NCBI RefSeq assembly: GCF_902150045.1
Contig: NZ_CABFVU010000006.1
Span: 62,001 to 126,000, forward strand
DNA: 64,000 nucleotides
Direction: 5' to 3'
Source: Chitinophaga polysaccharea
Lineage (GTDB): Bacteria; Bacteroidota; Bacteroidia; Chitinophagales; Chitinophagaceae
How positions within the stretch are numbered: the stretch's first letter is position 1; the number at the start of each line of letters is the position of its first letter. Both the position numbers and the translations under genes were made by a program. Below are positions 18,651 through 26,987 of the stretch, piece after piece. Below the pieces are notes generated by a model. The model saw only the letters and a list, made by a program, of their open reading frames with translations. It ran no database searches and had not been told where the DNA came from.

Positions 18651-18677
18651 TTTGATTCGGGTAAAATTATATCTTTG
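18651..18677 (+). promoter_or_regulatory. candidate smc promoter (Bacteroidota type)
   Basis: TTTG at 18651-18654 and TATCTTTG at 18670-18677, 19 bp apart start to start, fit the Bacteroidota primary-sigma pattern TTTG / TAnnTTTG. The expected transcript start lies near 18684, leaving a leader of about 20 nt that contains a GGAG Shine-Dalgarno-like sequence before the GTG start of smc. Confidence 0.6.
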
Positions 18678-18704
18678 ACGCCTTAAAAAACCTCGGAGTA
18701 CGAC

Positions 18705-21700
18705 GTGCGCTTAAAAACACTAGAAATTAAAGGCTTTAAAAGTTTTGCAGATAAAACCGTTTTGCAGTTCGACGAAGGCATCACTGGGGTGATTGGGCCA
18801 AACGGTTGCGGCAAAAGTAATATCATCGACTCCATCCGCTGGGTAATCGGCGAGCACAAAATCAGCAACCTCCGCTCTGATAACCAGGCGGGACTTGTGT
18901 TCAACGGTTCCAAAAGCCGCTCTGCAAGCGGTATGGCGGAAGTTAGTCTCACTTTCGAGAATACGAAGAACGTACTACCCACCGAATTCACTACGGTGAC
19001 GATTACACGTAAGTTTTATAAGAACGGCGACAGCGAGTACCGTCTCAACGACGTGGCCTGCCGCCTGAAGGATATCCATAACCTGTTCATGGACACGGGC
19101 GTAAGTACCGATTCCTATGCCATCATCGAGCTGGGCATGGTGGATGATATCATCAAAGACAAAGAAAACAGCCGTCGCCGTATGCTGGAACAGGCGGCTG
19201 GCATCTCCATTTATAAAACCCGGAAAAAAGAAGCCAAATCCAAACTGGACGCCACCGAAGGTGACCTGAACCGTATTGAGGACCTGTTATTTGAAATCAA
19301 TAACAACCTCAAAACACTGGAAAGCCAGGCCCGTAAGGCAGAACGCTTCTACGAGGTAAAAAAGGAATACCGCGAAATCAGTATTGAGCTTGCCAAAGCC
19401 GCCCTGGAAGGCTTTAACGTTACTTTCAAGGAACTGTCGGACACCCAGCAGAATGAAAGCGACCGCAAACTGGCGCTGGAAACAGAGATACTCAGCGCAG
19501 AAGCAGCCGTAGAACAGGATAAACTGCATTTCGTAGCAAAGGAAAGGGAACTGCAAACCATGCAGAAATCCTTTAATGAACTGGTTTCCACTATCCGCAC
19601 TAAGGAAAACGATAAGAACCTCGCCACGCAGCAGCTCACATATCTGCGCGAGCGGGAAAAAAATATCAGCGACTTCCTCAATAATGCAGAAGGTCAACTG
19701 CAGGGACTTACCACCTCTATTGAATTTACAGAGAAACAAGTGGAAGAAGAAGGGGACGTGTTTGAAACAATGGCAGACGAACTGGAAACCCTCCGCGATA
19801 TGGTAGAGGAAAAGAAAGAACGCTTCCATCAGAAGAAACAAGCCCTCGAAACCCTGCGCAATGACCAGCAACGCTGGCAACGCCAGCAGTTTGAGGCGGA
19901 AAAGAAAGTAGCCGTTGCCGATACTTCCGTGATGAACCTGCAACGTAGCATGCAGCAGCTCCAGGAAGAAAAAGCCAGCCGCCAGCAGCAGATCGCCCAG
20001 CTGGAAACAGAAAAAGAGGCATTGCAGCAAACACTGACCGGCAGCAAAACGGAACTGGAAAACATGGTCCGTTTCCAGGAAGAAACCAAAAGTAAAATCC
20101 TCGCCACCCAGTCCGATATAGAAGGGCTGCGTGATAAGCTGGTGGATGAAAACCGTACCCTCGATGCCAAAAAGAACGAGTTCGACCTGCTCAAATCGCT
20201 GGTCGACAGCCTGGAAGGCTATCCCGAGAGTATCAAATTCCTCAAGAAAAATCCCGACTGGAACAATAACGCCCCTATCCTCAGCGATATCTTTTTTTGT
20301 AAAGAAGAATACCGCACCTGCGTGGAAAACCTGCTGGAACCTTACCTGAGCTATTATGTTGTAAACAACGTACAGGAAGCGGTACAGGCTATCCAGCTGC
20401 TCGACAGCAACAAGAAAGGCAAGGCCAATTTCTTTATCCTCGATCAGTTCCGTACCGATTATTCGCCGCTGCTGGCGCCCGCAGGCACTATCCCGGCGCT
20501 GGAGGTAGTGGAGATCGAAGAAAAATACATGGGGCTCGGGCATCACCTCCTGGGTAAAGTGTTTATAGGGGAAGACCTTACAAGGCTGGAATTCAGCCAG
20601 GTGGCAGACGAAAGAATGCTGCTGGTGGAAAAATCAGGCCGCATGCACCGTGGCAAATACAATATCAGCGGTGGTTCTGTAGGATTATTTGAAGGTAAGA
20701 AGCTGGGCCGGGCCAAGAACCTGGAAAAACTGGAAACAGAGATCAAAGACCTGGAAAGTGTAGTAGGCCGCCTGAAAGTAGCGCTGCAAAGCAAACACGA
20801 TGAAGTGTTAGGCTACAACAGCCAGTTAAACGAAAATAATATCAATGCTGCAAGGGAAAAGGTAAACCAACTGAGCAACCAGCTGTTCGGCTTGCAGAAC
20901 AGGATTGAAAACTTCCATCATCTCATTGAAGCCGGCGACAAACGCCTGGAGGAAATGCAGCAATCGCTGGAAACCAACCAGGAAAGTATTTCCGGTGTAA
21001 AAGATGAACTGGAAAGCCTGAATGAAAGGGTGAACGAACTGCAGGACAGTATCGCGGATGCCGACAGGACAGCCCAGGAAGCGGAACAGCAGTTTAATAT
21101 GGCCACTGTGCAGTTCAATAACCAGAACCTGCAACATACCCGCCAGCAAAGTAAAGTACAGGCCCTCAAACAGGAACTGGAATTTAAACGCAAACAACTG
21201 GCAGACCTGCATGTGCAGATCACCAGCAACAAATCGCAACTGGAAGATGCAGTGGCCAACATCGCTGCTGCCGTGGAAAAACTGAGCCATGCTGATGACG
21301 GCCTCGTGGAACTGTTCCGCCAGCGTGAAGAAGAAGAAAAAGCCCTCAACGAAAAAGACCAGGAGTACTATAATTTCCGTAACCACCTGCAGGAACTGGA
21401 AACCACGCTGAGAACAAAACAGCGCGCCAAACAGGAACTGGAACAACAACTGAATACTATCAAGGATAAAGTGAACGAATTAAAACTGCAGCTTACCTCT
21501 ATGAAGGAAAGGCTCAGCGTGGAGTTTAAGGTGAACCTTGATGAGATTATTGATGAGCAGCGCAGCTCCGAACTGTCCGTGGAAGAACTGACCGGCAGTG
21601 CAGAGCGATTGAAAAAGCGCATGGAAAATATGGGGGAAATTAACCCCACAGCCATTGAGGCTTACCAGGAAATGAAGAAACGTTATGAATTCATCCTGGA

Positions 21701-22235
21701 GCAGAAAACGGATCTTGTTAATGCGAAAGACTCGCTGCTGGCTACTATACAGGAAGTAGAGTCGACCGCTAACCAGAAATTCCTGGATACCTTTAACCAG
21801 GTGAAAGAGAACTTTATCAGGGTGTTTAAAGCATTGTTTACGGAAGAAGACCAGTGCGATATGATCCTGAGTGATCCGGAAAACCTGGCAGACACTGGTA
21901 TTGAAATCATCGCGAAGCCAAAAGGTAAGCGCCCGGCGGCTATTACACAGTTGTCCGGTGGTGAAAAAACACTCACGGCCACTGCATTGCTGTTTGCCAT
22001 TTACCTGATTAAACCGGCGCCATTCTGTATCCTGGATGAGGTGGATGCCCCGTTGGATGATGCCAATGTGGGTAAATTTACCAACATGATCAGGAAGTTT
22101 TCCGATAATTCACAATTTATTATTGTAACACACAACAAGCAAACAATGGCCGCTGTAGACGTGATCTATGGCGTAACCATGCAGGAGCCGGGTGTAAGTA
22201 AACTGGTTCCGGTAGATTTCAGGAGTTTAAACTAG
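18705..22235 (+). CDS. smc: chromosome segregation protein SMC
   Basis: A 1176-residue structural maintenance of chromosomes ATPase that forms the condensin-like ring organising and segregating the chromosome. The Walker A motif GPNGCGKS is at residues 31-38. Two long coiled coils flank a hinge near residues 510-650. The C-terminal half-ATPase has the signature LSGGEKTLTATALLFAIY and Walker B FCILDEVDAPLDDAN. Length is normal. The start is GTG at 18705, preceded by CTCGGAGTACGAC, and the N-terminus RLKTLEIKGFKSFADKTV agrees with the family. scpA and scpB are not adjacent. A small DUF4259 gene follows 77 bp later. Confidence 0.97.
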   Translation: MRLKTLEIKGFKSFADKTVLQFDEGITGVIGPNGCGKSNIIDSIRWVIGEHKISNLRSDNQAGLVFNGSKSRSASGMAEVSLTFENTKNVLPTEFTTVTITRKFYKNGDSEYRLNDVACRLKDIHNLFMDTGVSTDSYAIIELGMVDDIIKDKENSRRRMLEQAAGISIYKTRKKEAKSKLDATEGDLNRIEDLLFEINNNLKTLESQARKAERFYEVKKEYREISIELAKAALEGFNVTFKELSDTQQNESDRKLALETEILSAEAAVEQDKLHFVAKERELQTMQKSFNELVSTIRTKENDKNLATQQLTYLREREKNISDFLNNAEGQLQGLTTSIEFTEKQVEEEGDVFETMADELETLRDMVEEKKERFHQKKQALETLRNDQQRWQRQQFEAEKKVAVADTSVMNLQRSMQQLQEEKASRQQQIAQLETEKEALQQTLTGSKTELENMVRFQEETKSKILATQSDIEGLRDKLVDENRTLDAKKNEFDLLKSLVDSLEGYPESIKFLKKNPDWNNNAPILSDIFFCKEEYRTCVENLLEPYLSYYVVNNVQEAVQAIQLLDSNKKGKANFFILDQFRTDYSPLLAPAGTIPALEVVEIEEKYMGLGHHLLGKVFIGEDLTRLEFSQVADERMLLVEKSGRMHRGKYNISGGSVGLFEGKKLGRAKNLEKLETEIKDLESVVGRLKVALQSKHDEVLGYNSQLNENNINAAREKVNQLSNQLFGLQNRIENFHHLIEAGDKRLEEMQQSLETNQESISGVKDELESLNERVNELQDSIADADRTAQEAEQQFNMATVQFNNQNLQHTRQQSKVQALKQELEFKRKQLADLHVQITSNKSQLEDAVANIAAAVEKLSHADDGLVELFRQREEEEKALNEKDQEYYNFRNHLQELETTLRTKQRAKQELEQQLNTIKDKVNELKLQLTSMKERLSVEFKVNLDEIIDEQRSSELSVEELTGSAERLKKRMENMGEINPTAIEAYQEMKKRYEFILEQKTDLVNAKDSLLATIQEVESTANQKFLDTFNQVKENFIRVFKALFTEEDQCDMILSDPENLADTGIEIIAKPKGKRPAAITQLSGGEKTLTATALLFAIYLIKPAPFCILDEVDAPLDDANVGKFTNMIRKFSDNSQFIIVTHNKQTMAAVDVIYGVTMQEPGVSKLVPVDFRSLN

Positions 22236-22312
22236 CCACTTGGTTTGGTTGTTGTGAAGACAGTTTATTACTTTTATTCTTTATTCTAAAAAAATAAAAA
22301 AACGTAAACACT

Positions 22313-22708
22313 ATGGGCGCATGGGGCACCAGAAATTTTGAAAATGATGGATCACAGGATTGGATATTTGACCTGATCGATAATAAAGACGGTGGTTTGG
22401 TGGCTGATACGCTGGCGCGTATCATCAATAACATCGAAACACTGGAAGTTTCAGATTGCGAAGAGGCACTGGCCGCTGCAGAACTGGTGGCAGCATTGGT
22501 TGGTCGCCCTAGCGAAGATTTCCCGGAAGATCCGCTGGATCAGCTGGATGTACTGAACCTCATCGGTACACGCGCACTCAGGAACCAGGCGATTGCTGCT
22601 GTAAACAAAATTGTAGCAGCTTCCGAAATGAAGAATTACTGGGAAGAAGCGGGGCACGGCGAAGAATGGGCTGGCGTACAGGCTGGTCTGATCAAGCGTT
22701 TGGAGTAG
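22313..22708 (+). CDS. DUF4259 domain-containing protein
   Basis: A 131-residue acidic protein whose start MGAWGTRNFENDGSQDWIFD is the hallmark of DUF4259. The rest is predicted to be helical, with LEVSDCEEALAAAELVAAL in the middle and an EEWAGVQAGLIKRLE end. The function of the family is unknown. It is cytoplasmic, having no signal peptide or membrane helix. It follows smc in the same direction with a 77-bp A/T-rich gap, so it may or may not share the transcript. A repeat element lies about 30 bp after its stop. Confidence 0.8.
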   Translation: MGAWGTRNFENDGSQDWIFDLIDNKDGGLVADTLARIINNIETLEVSDCEEALAAAELVAALVGRPSEDFPEDPLDQLDVLNLIGTRALRNQAIAAVNKIVAASEMKNYWEEAGHGEEWAGVQAGLIKRLE

Positions 22709-22740
22709 TGGGAGTGCTTTGGGCACTTGTCTTTCTTTCC

Positions 22741-23002
22741 GCGGATTTTGCCCCGGAACACTGAATCAGCTGATTTGTTTGATTTTGTTTTTTGCATTTT
22801 ACTTATAACAATTAAGGGAGATGTAAGCGTATATCGCTTATGTCTCCCTTAACTATTTTAAATCAAATATTTAATAAGATCATCCAAATCCTGAGTCAGA
22901 CAACCTCCGCTTAAAACAACAAAACAAAAGCAAAAAATTCAAGGTAATCATTAAGATCATCCAAATCCTGAGTCAGACAACCTCTGCAAACGCCGAAGGC
23001 GT
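22741..23002. repeat. dyad repeat element, copy 4 (divergent left tip, doubled right arm)
   Basis: Between convergent genes. The left tip GCGGATTTTGCCCCGGAACA is a third variant. The inner hairpin at 22812-22852 pairs AAGGGAGATGTAAGCG with CGCTTATGTCTCCCTT. There are two right arms, both of the TGACTCA type: 22861-22910 and 22951-22987. They are identical over 32 bp (22876-22907 and 22953-22984), 77 bp apart. A mini-hairpin AAACGCCGAAGGCGTTT (22988-23004) closes the element and runs into the stop codon of the next gene. The arms do not match each other well in this copy. Confidence 0.75.
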
Positions 23003-24268
23003 TTAAATCAATATCCCCGCAATGGAAGCAGACATATAAGACGCCAGCGTACCGCATAACAGCGCTTTAAGCCCCAGTTTCGCCAGGTCCGACCTTCTGT
23101 CGGGGGCAAGCTCGCCAATACCGCCGATCTGCATACCTACGCTGCTGAAATTGGCAAAGCCGGCAATGGCAATAGTAACAATGGCAATGCCTTTAGAGGT
23201 CAGCACCGGAACGGTTTTATCAGTAAGACTTTTAAAAGCCACAAATTCGTTGATGGTGAGTTTTTGTCCCAGCAGGGTAGCTACGTTCTGCACATCTCCC
23301 TGTGGCACACCCATGGCCCAGGCCATTGGCATAAATACTTTTCCGAAAATCCAGTCGAGGCTGAGGCTAAAACTGGGATTGAAAATATGACCGATATGGA
23401 TCAGGATCCAGTCGATCAGCGCAATAAAAGCAATAAACCCGATCAGCATGGCAATCACGTTCATGGCTATTTTAAAGCCATCGCCCGCGCCGTGTGAAAT
23501 GGCGTCTATCACGTTGGTATAATTACTCTTTACTTCCATCTTTACGCGGCCCATGGTTACGCTTTCTTCTGTTTCCGGGAAAACGATCTTGGAGATCACC
23601 AGTGCGCCCGGCGCCGCCATAAGACTGGCAGTGATAAGGAAGGGCGCAATATGCAATCCTGCCTGCAGTCCCATGTTCACATACACCACCAGGATACCGC
23701 CCGCAATACAGGCCAGGCTTCCGCTCATAGATGCCAGGATCTCGCTCTTGGTCATACTCGATAAGTACGGACGGATCATTACCTGCGCTTCTACCTGCCC
23801 TACAAATGCGCTTGCCACATTGCTCAGCGCTTCCGCGCCACTAACACGCATCACGTAATTCATAGCCCGGGCAATTACTGCTACTACGCGCTGCATGATG
23901 CCGTAATGATACAAAACCGCTACCAGCACACATACCAGGATGATGGTAGATGTTACATTAAAAGCAAATACAAAACCACCGGCGGCGTAGTCCTTTAATC
24001 CCGTGCCATCCGGCTGGGATACGCCAATGCCACCATACACAAAGGCCGCGCCTTTACGGGCAAAGGCTTCCAGCTTCCCCATCGCATCTCCTACCCGTTG
24101 GAAGAACCAGGTAATAGGGGGCACCTTAAATACCAGGAAACCTATCAATACCTGTAAGCCAATACCACTGAATACCAGCCTGTAATTGATCTTACTTCTG
24201 TTGTTGGAAAATAGAAAGGCTATACCCAAAATAAGTACAATGCCTATGATGCCCTGAAAGCGTTCCAT
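23003..24268 (-). CDS. concentrative nucleoside transporter (NupC/CNT family)
   Basis: About 421 residues with the eleven-or-so membrane segments of NupC-type H+/Na+ nucleoside symporters. Recognisable parts are the N-terminal gate domain, KLEAFARKGAAFVYGG, the conserved GQVEAQVMIRPYLSSMTKSE segment and, near the C-terminus, GFANFSSVGMQIGGIGELAPDRR. It imports nucleosides over the inner membrane. An in-frame upstream ATG would give 29 extra residues that overlap the divergent gene, so ATG at 24268 (MERFQGIIGIVLILG) is preferred. A uridine-phosphorylase-like gene sits elsewhere in the window (54434) and could act on imported nucleosides. Confidence 0.9.
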   Translation of the reverse strand: MERFQGIIGIVLILGIAFLFSNNRSKINYRLVFSGIGLQVLIGFLVFKVPPITWFFQRVGDAMGKLEAFARKGAAFVYGGIGVSQPDGTGLKDYAAGGFVFAFNVTSTIILVCVLVAVLYHYGIMQRVVAVIARAMNYVMRVSGAEALSNVASAFVGQVEAQVMIRPYLSSMTKSEILASMSGSLACIAGGILVVYVNMGLQAGLHIAPFLITASLMAAPGALVISKIVFPETEESVTMGRVKMEVKSNYTNVIDAISHGAGDGFKIAMNVIAMLIGFIAFIALIDWILIHIGHIFNPSFSLSLDWIFGKVFMPMAWAMGVPQGDVQNVATLLGQKLTINEFVAFKSLTDKTVPVLTSKGIAIVTIAIAGFANFSSVGMQIGGIGELAPDRRSDLAKLGLKALLCGTLASYMSASIAGILI

Positions 24269-24411
24269 AAATGCAAATAAATCGTAAAATGTATGCAATG
24301 AAGCGACGAAGATAAGTTTTTTTGACGTGGTGCAGATAGTTGATCTTTCACTCATATAATTTTTCGAAAAAAATATATTTAGAAATGTATTTTTATTGCT
24401 TTCGCAATCGA

Positions 24412-26718
24412 ATGATAAACCAAATGCAGCGTATTCACTATCGTTTAATCACCACGTTATGCATGGCTCTATTTGCCTGTGGACAAGGGAATCAGCCAAA
24501 GAACGGAGACAAGCACAGAAAAGATTCTATTGCCATGCGGGAGCAGTTTGCCACTTCACCCGTACTGGATGCCAAAGCAGCTATTGGCCAGATGCAGGTC
24601 GACAATGGCCTGGAAGTACAGCTGGTAGCCGCGGAACCTATGATAGTGGCGCCAGTGGCCATGTCGTTTGATGAGCGTGGCCGCATGTGGGTAGTGGAAA
24701 TGACCGGCTTTATGCCCGATACCACCGGCACCGGGGAAGATAAACCAGATGGAAAAATAGTGATACTGGAAGATACCAACCGTGATGGCGTAATGGATAA
24801 ACGTACCGTTTTCCTTGATTCACTGGTACTGCCAAGAGCCATATGCCTGGTAGAGAACGGGGTATTGGTAGCCACGCCTCCGCAGCTTTGGTTTATAGAA
24901 AATAACGGCGATAAACCCGGTAAGAAAACCCTGGTGGATGATCAATATGCCGCCGGCGGAAATGTGGAGCACCAGCCCAATGGCCTGCTTCGCGCAATGG
25001 ATAACTGGATCTACAATGCAAAATCGGATAGGCGTTACCGTAAGGCAGGAAATAAGTGGTTAAAAGAACCTACCCATTTCCGGGGTCAATGGGGAATTAC
25101 CCAGGATGATCGCGGCCGTCTTTATTATAATAACAATTCCGAAAACCTCCTGGGCGATTACTTTTCACCCGGTTTGGGCGGCACTAATCCCCTGCAGAAT
25201 AATGCAGCAGGCTTCGACCAGAAAATAGTGCCCGATAACCGCACCTATCCCGCTCATCCAACGCCCGGCGTAAACCGCGGTTACCAGAAAGGTACGCTGG
25301 ACGACAGCCTGCGCCTGGTAAATTTCACTGCGGCCTGTGGCCCGGTGATCTATCGCGGCAACCTGCTGCCTGCTGCTTATGCAGGCAATGCGTTTGTAGC
25401 AGAGCCCTCCGCCAACCTGATCAAAAGGAATATTTTGTCGGACAGCAGCTATATTGTGAAAGGCGTACAGGCCTACAAGGGAAAGGAATTCCTCGCCAGC
25501 ACAGACGAGCGTTTCCGCCCGGTGGACCTGCGCACCGGTCCTGACGGGGCCTTGTACATCGCCGATATGTACCGTGGCATCCTGCAGCATAAAACCTACC
25601 TTACAGACTACCTGAAGAATGAAATAAAGATGCGCAACCTTACGCTGCCCCTGAACTGCGGCCGTATTTACCGGATCGTTCCAGCCGGTAGCAAGCCTCA
25701 GCCGGTAACGTTTGAGCTTACGCCTGCTTTTCTCGGTAAAATGCTGGGTAATGAAAATGGTATTTTGAGAGATAAAGCGCAGCAACTCATCATTGATCAG
25801 CACTTAACAGCCATGGCGCCCGAACTGCGGGCCATGCTCAAAGACGCTGCGCATCCGCTCACCCGGATCCACGCCCTCTGGACCCTGGAAGGATTGCACA
25901 GCCTTACCGCGGAAGATATCAGCTGGATCTGGCAACAAACAGACGCAGGTCTGAAGATGCAGGGGCTGGCAGCGTTACCGTCTGTATTGAACAGCAGCAG
26001 CATCAAAGCAACTGTAGCAGCGCTGGATTCTTTATCAAACAACCCTTACCTGGCGCCGGCGGTAACATATATATTACCGGCAATAGGCAAACTGGACAAA
26101 GCAGCGGCCACCCGCCTGGAAGATAAGATGATAAAATCGTATGCCCCTGACCGTTATGTGGCAGCTGCGTTGGTAAACAACGCCGCCAACAGGGAAGAGG
26201 CCTTATTGAAACAGGTAATTGCCTGGAATCCCGATACCGCACTGGTATTGCGCCGGCAGCTGCAACAAGTGCTGAAGAATATGGACAGTAAAGCCAATGC
26301 TAAAAAGATGGAAGCATTGCGGAAAGAACTGCCAAGAGGGTATAAGATCTTTAATACCGTATGCCAAACCTGTCATGGTAAAAACGGGGAAGGCATAGCC
26401 TCCATGGCGCCACCACTGAATGAAAGCAACTGGGTAAACGGCAATAAGAAAGCATTTATATCTATTGTATTATTCGGGCTCACCGGGCCGGTAGAAGTAC
26501 ATGGAAAAATGTACAAGGCGCCCGAAATAAACGGCGATATGCCGGGCATCGGCGCCAGTGATGAATTCAGCGACGCAGACATTGCACAGCTGCTCACCTT
26601 CCTGCGCAGCGCCTGGAAAAACAAAGCCGATAAAGTAACCGCTGCGGATATCCAGCAGGTGAGAAAGTTATATAATGGCCGCCAGAAGCCTTTCACAGCG
26701 GGCGAGTTAGCGAATTAA
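24412..26718 (+). CDS. lipoprotein sugar-dehydrogenase-like protein with C-terminal cytochrome c (PVC-type heme-binding)
   Basis: A protein of about 768 residues. The N-terminus RLITTLCMALFACGQ is a lipoprotein signal with the cysteine in LFAC. Residues ~50-400 form a six-bladed-propeller region of the membrane-bound dehydrogenase type (FDERGRMWVVEMTGFMPDT, EHQPNGLLRAMDNWIYNA, DLRTGPDGALYIADMYRG). A helical HEAT-like region follows, and the C-terminus is a cytochrome c domain with heme motif CQTCHG and a downstream methionine-rich segment. Such proteins are thought to oxidise sugars or similar compounds in the periplasm and pass electrons to c-type cytochromes. The start may be ATG 24412 or 24424; longer in-frame starts overlap the divergent transporter. 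The substrate is unknown. Confidence 0.8.
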   Translation: MINQMQRIHYRLITTLCMALFACGQGNQPKNGDKHRKDSIAMREQFATSPVLDAKAAIGQMQVDNGLEVQLVAAEPMIVAPVAMSFDERGRMWVVEMTGFMPDTTGTGEDKPDGKIVILEDTNRDGVMDKRTVFLDSLVLPRAICLVENGVLVATPPQLWFIENNGDKPGKKTLVDDQYAAGGNVEHQPNGLLRAMDNWIYNAKSDRRYRKAGNKWLKEPTHFRGQWGITQDDRGRLYYNNNSENLLGDYFSPGLGGTNPLQNNAAGFDQKIVPDNRTYPAHPTPGVNRGYQKGTLDDSLRLVNFTAACGPVIYRGNLLPAAYAGNAFVAEPSANLIKRNILSDSSYIVKGVQAYKGKEFLASTDERFRPVDLRTGPDGALYIADMYRGILQHKTYLTDYLKNEIKMRNLTLPLNCGRIYRIVPAGSKPQPVTFELTPAFLGKMLGNENGILRDKAQQLIIDQHLTAMAPELRAMLKDAAHPLTRIHALWTLEGLHSLTAEDISWIWQQTDAGLKMQGLAALPSVLNSSSIKATVAALDSLSNNPYLAPAVTYILPAIGKLDKAAATRLEDKMIKSYAPDRYVAAALVNNAANREEALLKQVIAWNPDTALVLRRQLQQVLKNMDSKANAKKMEALRKELPRGYKIFNTVCQTCHGKNGEGIASMAPPLNESNWVNGNKKAFISIVLFGLTGPVEVHGKMYKAPEINGDMPGIGASDEFSDADIAQLLTFLRSAWKNKADKVTAADIQQVRKLYNGRQKPFTAGELAN

Positions 26719-26721
26719 CCT

Positions 26722-26749
26722 TTTGTTGTAAATAAATGCCTTATATTTG
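26722..26749 (+). promoter_or_regulatory. candidate promoter for the 26988 operon
   Basis: TTTG at 26722-26725 and TATATTTG at 26742-26749, 20 bp apart, fit the Bacteroidota consensus. It starts just after the previous stop codon, so a transcript from here would carry a leader of about 230 nt. Confidence 0.5.
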
Positions 26750-26987
26750 CCGGATACAATTATTTATTAATTGCGTCCGGCAAATTACATATTACCCATA
26801 CTCAATACACCCCGTGCTTCCAAATGCACGTGCGGGTTCCTTTTGCCGTTCTTATCCTGCCCCAAAGACTTCAACAATTAAGCCCGGGCAACTTTTAGCA
26901 TACAAAGTGTTGTACCCGGGAGGATAACTGCATCTGCGCAGATTTATTCCATTAGTATTTCCAAAACAATCTTATAAAATCAATTTT
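26745..26987 (+). promoter_or_regulatory. possible structured 5' leader
   Basis: A stretch without a credible gene. It holds an imperfect inverted repeat at 26745-26760 and 26770-26785 (ATTTGCCGGATACAAT against ATTGCGTCCGGCAAAT, two mismatches), a short stem CGTGC/GCACG at 26813-26830, and a strong stem CCCGGGCAAC / GTTGTACCCGGG at 26883-26920. The first hairpin could instead terminate the upstream gene. No known riboswitch class was recognised. Confidence 0.35.

Noticed and set aside
26736..26927. 63-codon frame in the leader before the FMN gene
   Set aside because: Random-looking composition, overlaps the candidate promoter and hairpins.
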